Source of the DNA: an uncultured Lachnospiraceae bacterium
Lineage (GTDB): Bacteria; Bacillota; Clostridia; Lachnospirales; Anaerotignaceae
Assembly (NCBI GenBank): GCA_944384285.1
Contig: CALWSX010000053.1
Coordinates: 1 to 6,336, forward strand
Direction: 5' to 3'
DNA length: 6,336 nucleotides
The position numbers and the translations under genes were made by a program. Below are positions 1 through 4,412 of the stretch, one piece after another (the first letter of the stretch is position 1; each line of letters opens with the position of its first letter). Under the pieces are notes generated by a model, which was given only the letters and a program-made list of their open reading frames with translations, had not been told where the DNA came from and did no database searches.

Positions 1-31
1 TCTAAAAATAGAGAAGGCTTAAAGATCATAA

Positions 32-60
32 TTGACTTTTTATTTATTGGCTTTTAAAAA
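32..60 (+). promoter_or_regulatory. Candidate sigma-70-type promoter for the Crp/Fnr-like gene
   Basis: TTGACT (32-37) matches five of six -35 consensus bases. It is followed after 17 bases by TAAAAA (55-60), which matches four of six -10 bases. The pair ends about 47 bases before the start codon at 108. The region is so A/T-rich that chance matches are likely, so this is only the best candidate. No other feature is supported in bases 1-107. Confidence 0.35.
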
Positions 61-107
61 ATTTTTGATACAAGTAAAAAAGCATTAATTTAAAAAGGAA
101 TGATAGT

Positions 108-773
108 ATGAAAATAGAAGATTCTCAAATTTTCGGTTTTATAAAAGATTATTTAAATGAAATTAGTATAAAAGATGTAAAAAAAGGTGAATACCTTGAA
201 AAAGTCGGAGAAGAAAGCGGGAATATATATTATATTTTAGAGGGTACAATTAAAATTGAAAATGTTTCAAGAACCGGATTAAAAATATTTGTAGATGAAG
301 TTTCGGAAGATGAATTTACAGGTCATATAAGTAAAGTAAGAGGTACAAAGACCTGTTTACATTGTGACCTTGTAGTTAGAAAATCAGGGAGAGTTATATG
401 TATTCCAAAAAGACTAATGGATAAATTATTAAAAAATGATAATTTTGCAAATTTCTTTTATGATAAAACAAGTCTTAGAATATATTATATGTATAAAAAG
501 TTTTTGCTTGAAAGATTGTTTACTTGGGACGAAATAGTTGCTTATCATATTTTGGAAAATTCAAAAGATGGTAAGTTTAAATATAAAAGTATGTATGATG
601 TGTGTGAAAGACTTAATATAAGTCGTAAAGGTTTATATAATGTAATAAATCGTCTTGTTTACGAAGGTTGTCTTGAAAAACCATCAAATAAATCAGAGTT
701 TGTGATAAAAGATTTTGAACGCCTTATGGAACTTGCGAGTGAGGTTTCGCGTTTTTATCAGGCAGAACGATAA
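108..773 (+). CDS. Crp/Fnr-superfamily transcriptional regulator
   Basis: This 221-residue protein has the size and two-domain plan of Crp/Fnr regulators. Residues about 20-100 look like the cyclic-nucleotide-binding beta-roll: GEYLEKVGEES, then the typical YYILEGTIKI strand-turn-strand (41-50), ending in a CIP segment (98-100). A long dimerisation helix should lie around 105-150. A C-terminal winged helix-turn-helix follows at about 160-200, with YDVCERLNISRKGLYNVINRL (163-183) as helix-turn-recognition helix and a wing ending in EGCLEK. The arginines and glutamate that bind cAMP in E. coli Crp are not evident, so another ligand or none is likely. The start is supported by AAAAGGA (93-99), eight bases upstream of the ATG. 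Five cysteines are present, including C83-x-x-C86, but there is no N-terminal Fnr-type cysteine cluster. It is probably a DNA-binding activator or repressor; its targets are unknown, though palindromes downstream are candidates. I see no convincing terminator directly after it. Family assignment is firm, subfamily is not. Confidence 0.88.
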   Translation: MKIEDSQIFGFIKDYLNEISIKDVKKGEYLEKVGEESGNIYYILEGTIKIENVSRTGLKIFVDEVSEDEFTGHISKVRGTKTCLHCDLVVRKSGRVICIPKRLMDKLLKNDNFANFFYDKTSLRIYYMYKKFLLERLFTWDEIVAYHILENSKDGKFKYKSMYDVCERLNISRKGLYNVINRLVYEGCLEKPSNKSEFVIKDFERLMELASEVSRFYQAER

Positions 774-934
774 AAATTTGTCAAAGTTATATATTTTTAA
801 ATAATAAATAAAGGTTTGATAATGAATTGTGAATAAAAAAAAGTTTGGTGTAATATAATTTTTGTGTAGTAAGTATAAAAAAGTGTAATTTTTTTGTTTA
901 ATCCATACATTATGTCACAAATAAATTTCTTTCT

Positions 935-955
935 AAATAATAATCATTATTATTT
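935..955. promoter_or_regulatory. Fur/PerR-family-like operator (21-base perfect palindrome)
   Basis: AAATAATAAT-C-ATTATTATTT is a perfect inverted repeat around a single central base. Its inner 15 bases (938-952) agree with the 7-1-7 Fur box TGATAATNATTATCA at 13 positions, and equally with the PerR box TTATAATNATTATAA, differing only at positions 2 and 14. The core ATAATNATTAT is shared by Fur-family metal or peroxide regulators. It lies about 176 bases before the start codon at 1131. In DNA this A/T-rich a palindrome can arise by chance, so binding is unproven. Confidence 0.4.
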
Positions 956-985
956 GTTGTGAATTTTACCAAATTTTAATAAAAA

Positions 986-1004
986 AAGTGTAAACTTTTC
1001 ACTT
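986..1004. promoter_or_regulatory. 19-base palindrome, candidate operator
   Basis: AAGTGTAAA-C-TTTTCACTT is an inverted repeat with nine-base arms and one mismatched pair (positions 6 and 14). The GTG...CAC half-site layout is loosely like operators of Crp/Fnr-type regulators, and a gene for such a regulator lies just upstream (108-773). Its centre (995) is about 44 bases upstream of the transcription start expected from a -10-like TATACT at 1027-1032, close to where class II activators bind. The link to that regulator is inference. Confidence 0.35.
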
Positions 1005-1032
1005 ACAAATAAATATAAAAAACATATATACT
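1003..1032 (+). promoter_or_regulatory. Candidate promoter for the 126-residue protein gene
   Basis: TATACT (1027-1032) matches five of six -10 bases. The best upstream match, TTACAA (1003-1008, 18-base spacing), is a poor -35 element, which would fit an activator-dependent promoter with the palindrome at 986-1004 in place of a good -35. The resulting leader would be about 90 bases. Other weak combinations exist in this A/T-rich DNA. Confidence 0.25.
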
Positions 1033-1130
1033 AAATGTAATAAATAGTTAAGCAATAAATAATTTTAGAACAGTATATATTGGACATATATTTTAATAAA
1101 TAAGTTATTTTAAAGGGAGGAAATTTTATT

Positions 1131-1511
1131 ATGACAAGCGATTTTATAAAAAAACAAAATGAAAAAGAGTATGATGCAGGAAAATATCAAATTCCATACA
1201 AAGAAAGATGCTATCAGAAAGATTCAGAAGGACACACTCTTTACAGTGGATTAGGAACAGTAACTTATGAATATGTTATCGATCAAGCTGTAGACCATGT
1301 TTATAACATAAATATGGAAGGAAGACATGACAACAGAGAATATGAATTAGTTATGGGTGAAAGCAGACAGGTAGGCGGAAAAAGCGATAAATATACACAA
1401 AGCAAAAACGAAACAGAAGAAGACAAAAAAGAAAATATTTATGCTTTTTCAAATAAAATAGACCCTGTACAGGAAGAAAAATTAATTGATTTAGATGATC
1501 TTGAATTTTAA
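1131..1511 (+). CDS. Uncharacterised acidic 126-residue protein
   Basis: I do not recognise this protein. It is hydrophilic, with no signal peptide, no membrane segment and one cysteine (C27), so it is probably cytosolic. Residues about 15-80 are tyrosine- and glycine-containing and could form a small folded domain. Residues about 82-105 are a charged, lysine- and glutamate-rich stretch of low complexity. The C-terminus (115-126) is strongly acidic and ends in DLDDLEF, a layout that recalls the acidic tail tip of single-stranded DNA-binding proteins (DDDIPF), although I see no OB-fold signature. The start is well supported by GGGAGG (1115-1120) at good spacing, and the gene is followed by a strong terminator. 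It therefore looks like a real, self-contained and probably well-expressed transcription unit. It faces the hydrolase gene and shares no operon with it. Its function is unknown. Confidence 0.8.
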   Translation: MTSDFIKKQNEKEYDAGKYQIPYKERCYQKDSEGHTLYSGLGTVTYEYVIDQAVDHVYNINMEGRHDNREYELVMGESRQVGGKSDKYTQSKNETEEDKKENIYAFSNKIDPVQEEKLIDLDDLEF

Positions 1512-1548
1512 TTTATATTCTTAATGCTTAATTTTAGAATTGAATATT

Positions 1549-1588
1549 ATACACTCTGAAATATTATTTTTCGGAGTGTATTTTTTTT
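1549..1588 (+). terminator. Rho-independent terminator of the 126-residue protein gene
   Basis: ATACACTCTGAAA (1549-1561) pairs with TTTCGGAGTGTAT (1569-1581) along 13 bases, with one G-U wobble and a seven-base loop, and runs into a stretch of eight T (1581-1588). It begins about 37 bases after the stop codon. The opposite strand lacks a matching T-run, so it acts on rightward transcripts. Confidence 0.9.
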
Positions 1589-1590
1589 AT

Positions 1591-1632
1591 AAAAAGAAAG
1601 AGCCGTAAATTAAAGTTAGGCTCTTTCTTTTT
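1591..1632 (-). terminator. Terminator of the regulator-hydrolase operon (probably bidirectional)
   Basis: AAAAAGAAAGAGCC (1591-1604) and GGCTCTTTCTTTTT (1619-1632) form a perfect 14-base stem around a 14-base loop. Read leftward it ends in CTTTCTTTTTAT and lies about 35 bases beyond the hydrolase stop codon. Read rightward it also ends in a T-rich run, so it can serve as a second terminator for the converging gene. Confidence 0.85.
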
Positions 1633-1667
1633 TATAAATTATTAAAACTTAAAAACTATTTTAGAAT

Positions 1668-2546
1668 TTATATTTCTAAAGGGTAGTTAGAATCTTTTTT
1701 AATCAAATTATTTATCCAGTTTATACATTCAATATAAACATTTTTACCTGTTTCGTCATTTATGTTTCTGTCAAAATCGTGATCTAAATAGTATACCCAT
1801 CTTGCATAACTTTTTTGATGTTTTCTAAAAAGATTTTTTGACTGTGACATGGGAACATCTTTGTCACCGCTGCTTGCCGTTATAAATAACGGAGGCAGCA
1901 GGTCAAAGTCTTTTTCGGTTAAAGAATAAACTTCAAGGTCTTCTTCTTTGGTACGCCATATATCTAGTAAAGAGCCATTTTGTCTTGCATAAACATATAA
2001 GCTGTAGCGAAGAGCCTTAGTATTGTTATCAGCAGATTTGTCTTTTATAGAAAAGCTTTCAAGGATAGTGTCCTGAACTTTTCCAAAAGTGTTGTAATAT
2101 GGTGAAGGCTCTTTCAAAAAAGTCGATTTCAGGTCATAGTAGCCGTAAAAGTCTATTATGCCTTTTGGGGTTGGAAGAGTATTGTAATTAGATATTCTTT
2201 TAGCAAGAACTAAACAAAGATATGCTCCTGCAGAACGTCCAAATAAAAAAACTTCCTTAAAGTTATCTTTATAGTATTCTTCTGCAAAACTGCAGTAGAT
2301 TTTAAAAATAGTTTCATTTATCTCTGACAAAGTGGCTTCAGGGGCTAAAGGATAATCATAGCTGAAAATTGTAAAGCCTTCTTGAAGAAATAAATCTGTA
2401 TAAAGTTTTGGAAGGTCATTTCTGTTTCCAAAAATAAGCCCACCGCCATGAAAATATACAATGGCAACTTTTTTATCATTTTCTTTTTTTGGTTTCCATA
2501 TAGTAAGATTTTTAGAATCAATGTTTATAAAATTTTCTGTTTCCAT
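1668..2546 (-). CDS. Alpha/beta hydrolase with HGGG oxyanion motif (esterase/lipase-like)
   Basis: This 292-residue protein is a cytosolic alpha/beta-fold hydrolase without a signal peptide. YFHGGG (31-36) is the oxyanion-hole motif of the hormone-sensitive-lipase/BD-FAE-like esterase group. G-R-S-A-G (103-107) is the nucleophile elbow with Ser105. The acid is probably Asp230 (Asp228 is the alternative) in GDKDVP, and His256 in DHDFD is the likely base. The triad order Ser-Asp-His and the length fit a complete enzyme. The family cleaves esters, and some members cleave amides such as N-formylkynurenine; the substrate here cannot be read from sequence. The gene begins 22 bases after the stop of the PucR-type regulator, with its own AGAGGA site (2553-2558 on the + strand coordinates), and ends in a strong terminator, so the two genes form an operon. 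That context suggests, without proof, a role in the same purine/ureide pathway as the divergent fdrA gene. Confidence 0.9.
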   Translation of the reverse strand: METENFINIDSKNLTIWKPKKENDKKVAIVYFHGGGLIFGNRNDLPKLYTDLFLQEGFTIFSYDYPLAPEATLSEINETIFKIYCSFAEEYYKDNFKEVFLFGRSAGAYLCLVLAKRISNYNTLPTPKGIIDFYGYYDLKSTFLKEPSPYYNTFGKVQDTILESFSIKDKSADNNTKALRYSLYVYARQNGSLLDIWRTKEEDLEVYSLTEKDFDLLPPLFITASSGDKDVPMSQSKNLFRKHQKSYARWVYYLDHDFDRNINDETGKNVYIECINWINNLIKKDSNYPLEI

Positions 2547-2568
2547 TTTAATTCCTCTTTATTTATTT

Positions 2569-4167
2569 TTATTCACCCTGAAGAGAATAAATTTTTGATG
2601 CAAAAAGTACTTGGAGTAAATCATTGCTGTCCTTAGGGTCAATATCATAGTGTTCTATTATTTTATCAATTCGATAACGTACAGTTTTGTGGTGCAAGAA
2701 TATTTTGTTTGCTGTTTCAAGATAGCTTAAATTATTTTCGCAAAAGACTATAAGTGTTTGTAAAAGCTCGTTATCTGAATTTTTAAGTTTTGTAATGCGG
2801 GGATCTATATAAGAAACCGCATTGGATATATCTGGCATATTTACAAGTAATTTATAAAGCCCTAAGTCATTATAACTTACAGCGATATTTTTCTTACTGT
2901 CGTTGTCATAAAGTTTGTATATATCAAGGATATGTCTGTTTGCTTCTTTTATAGAGTATTTTTCAACGGCCTGACTAGTGCCGATAAGATAGTAAAAATC
3001 AGATAATTTATATGTTTGCTGAATAGCTTTAACAGTATTTTTTATATCGTTTATATTAATTGAATTAGATTCACTTGGAAAGTTGTGTAAAAATACAAGT
3101 CGGTTATTATTTCTCAAATAAACAATACTTTTGTATGTTTTTTTAATTGATTGCTGGAGCTGATTTAATATTTTATCCTTAATTTCAGAGTCGGTATCCT
3201 CATTAAAATTAAGTTTTATTAAAATTAATTCATATAAATTATGATTAGATATTCCAAGTTCTGCTAAAGCAGCATCAATTTTGCTTTTTGAGTTATATCT
3301 TCCATTTAATAAGTCGTTTATCATGCCATTATTTTTAAAAAACTTTTTCTGTTCAATAGCATTTAATTTTAATATTTCCATTTGAAGTATGCTTACAACA
3401 TTTTCAATAGTCATAAAGTCAATTGGCTGTAAGGAAGTATAATCACAATGAACGATTAAATAGTGATGATTATTATCTGAGCTTGGTATAAGAATTGAAA
3501 CTGCTTTTTCTATAACATCATTAGGATATAATAATTCTGTTTCGTAATAAGTATAGTTTCTGTAACGCTCTTCAGATTCTAATTTTGAAATAATTTTATA
3601 TTCAAATTTTGGATTTTTAATACCATAGCTTATTTTTTTATTTTCAGTAAGATTAAAATATGTTGATTTTACATGAATAGATTGCCATAAGAACTGAAGG
3701 AACTGGTTTATTGAAGGATGCCTTAAAGAAAGGCTTGTAAGCTGATAATGAACATCAAAAAAGTGATTAAGCAAAACAATATTACCTTCTACTATTCGTT
3801 CGAATATATCGATCATAATAGCTTCGTATTTGACTTCTTTAGGAACCTGTATTAAAGGAAGAGAAATTTTTACACAATGTCTTATAAAATTTTCAGGAAC
3901 CTTTCTTAAAAGCCTATCCATTTTTATTACAATTGCACTTATCCCTAATTGATATACGTCCTCAAAAAAGTTGTTAAGTGCTTCATCGTCTAAATCCTTT
4001 AAAGCATAATAACTTGTGAGTATAACCTGGCCTTTTTTTCCCCAGTTTTTTATATCTGCCGCTTCCAATATCATTGCACTTGTGACAGGGTTATCTATAT
4101 TTTTATGTCCGGACAATAATATTGCAGAAGAAAAAGAAGGAAATGATAGTACATCTTTAACAGTCAT
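2569..4167 (-). CDS. PucR-family transcriptional regulator (purine-catabolism type)
   Basis: With the start chosen here the protein has 532 residues. Residues 1 to about 120 are the PucR N-terminal ligand domain, starting MTVKDVL and containing LEAADIKNW and the GQVILTSYYAL segment. About 300-415 resembles the CdaR/GGDEF-like middle domain, with the typical IGTS...KEANRHI stretch. The C-terminus is the PucR helix-turn-helix, with FCENN before it and ETANKIFLHHKTVRYRIDKI at about 484-503. An upstream in-frame ATG at 4200 would add 11 residues, but it has no ribosome binding site and lies almost on the predicted transcription start. The ATG at 4167 has AGGAGG seven bases before it and aligns with the usual family N-terminus. 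PucR proteins control purine and ureide degradation in Bacillota. This gene is divergent from the fdrA-ylbE fusion, so it is probably the fusion's regulator (inference), and it heads an operon with the hydrolase. Confidence 0.93.
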   Translation of the reverse strand: MTVKDVLSFPSFSSAILLSGHKNIDNPVTSAMILEAADIKNWGKKGQVILTSYYALKDLDDEALNNFFEDVYQLGISAIVIKMDRLLRKVPENFIRHCVKISLPLIQVPKEVKYEAIMIDIFERIVEGNIVLLNHFFDVHYQLTSLSLRHPSINQFLQFLWQSIHVKSTYFNLTENKKISYGIKNPKFEYKIISKLESEERYRNYTYYETELLYPNDVIEKAVSILIPSSDNNHHYLIVHCDYTSLQPIDFMTIENVVSILQMEILKLNAIEQKKFFKNNGMINDLLNGRYNSKSKIDAALAELGISNHNLYELILIKLNFNEDTDSEIKDKILNQLQQSIKKTYKSIVYLRNNNRLVFLHNFPSESNSININDIKNTVKAIQQTYKLSDFYYLIGTSQAVEKYSIKEANRHILDIYKLYDNDSKKNIAVSYNDLGLYKLLVNMPDISNAVSYIDPRITKLKNSDNELLQTLIVFCENNLSYLETANKIFLHHKTVRYRIDKIIEHYDIDPKDSNDLLQVLFASKIYSLQGE

Positions 4168-4174
4168 AAGCTTG

Positions 4175-4180
4175 CCTCCT
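4175..4180 (-). promoter_or_regulatory. Ribosome binding site that fixes the regulator start at 4167
   Basis: On the minus strand AGGAGG stands seven bases before the ATG at 4165-4167. It is the only good site near the 5' end of the regulator ORF and argues against the upstream ATG at 4198-4200. Confidence 0.88.
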
Positions 4181-4216
4181 TGCATATTTTGTACAAACAA
4201 TTATTTCATTTGCTAT

Positions 4217-4245
4217 ATTATTACACAAATTTTATTCCTGTTCAA
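4217..4245 (-). promoter_or_regulatory. Candidate promoter of the regulator-hydrolase operon
   Basis: Reading leftward, TTGAAC (4240-4245) is followed after 17 bases by AATAAT (4217-4222), which matches five of six -10 bases. Transcription would begin near 4210, leaving a leader of about 43 bases with the AGGAGG inside it. A 10-base palindrome TTTGTACAAA (4188-4197) lies in that leader and could be an autoregulatory operator. Confidence 0.45.
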
Positions 4246-4280
4246 TAAGAAAGCATTGTTTTACAGTCTCTTTTAAGGAT

Positions 4281-4323
4281 AAAAAAAATAGGCTTTTTTA
4301 TCTTTTGGAGATGATGAAAGCCT
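4281..4323. repeat. Inverted repeat between divergent genes, terminator-like on the minus strand
   Basis: AGGCTTT (4290-4296) and AAAGCCT (4317-4323) form a seven-base stem that can be extended inside by an ATC/GAT pairing (4300-4302 with 4313-4315). Read leftward, the stem is followed by ATTTTTTTT, so it resembles an intrinsic terminator lying before the regulator promoter. Read rightward, the same hairpin could sit in the fdrA leader or be an operator. The loop is long, which lowers confidence in termination. I found no convincing promoter for fdrA in 4246-4412. Confidence 0.4.
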
Positions 4324-4401
4324 GTCGAACTTGGTTTAAAATTGTAGCATAAAGTTAGATAAAAGCTTAACAAAGCTATTTACAATATTAGAAAAAAGAA
4401 T

Positions 4402-4407
4402 GGGGGA
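4402..4407 (+). promoter_or_regulatory. Ribosome binding site of the fdrA-ylbE fusion
   Basis: GGGGGA stands five bases before the ATG at 4413. It is an imperfect AGGAGG, but it is the only G-rich site nearby and fits the known FdrA N-terminus. Confidence 0.65.
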
Positions 4408-4412
4408 TAAAA

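Larger units (their letters stand above)
774..1130. other. Long AT-rich intergenic region with palindromes, no supported gene
   Basis: These 357 bases contain no reading frame with a ribosome binding site. They are extremely A/T-rich and hold a perfect 10-1-10 palindrome (935-955), a 19-base near-perfect palindrome (986-1004), a 12-base direct repeat AAAAAAGTGTAA (877-888 and 982-993), and candidate promoter elements for the gene at 1131. No hairpin-plus-T-run terminator is clear after the upstream regulator gene. The region looks like a regulatory upstream region for the 126-residue protein; that reading is inference. Confidence 0.6.

Noticed and set aside
1..57. Open frame ending in TAA at 55-57 that could be the C-terminus of an upstream protein
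   Set aside because: Only 18 codons are visible, with no recognisable sequence. An open frame of this length proves nothing.
912..962. 16-codon frame starting ATG at 912
   Set aside because: It has no ribosome binding site and overlaps the Fur-like palindrome. It is likely chance.
2448..2636. 62-codon plus-strand frame
   Set aside because: It is antisense to the hydrolase/regulator junction, its translation is phenylalanine-rich junk from A/T-rich antisense, and there is no ribosome binding site.
4016..4276. 86-codon plus-strand frame over the 5' end of the regulator gene
   Set aside because: It is antisense to the conserved PucR domain and has no family resemblance.
4246..4412. Possible riboswitch in the fdrA leader (hairpins at 4290-4323 and 4364-4377)
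   Set aside because: No conserved core of a known purine, guanidine or other riboswitch class is recognisable, and the second stem has only five base pairs.
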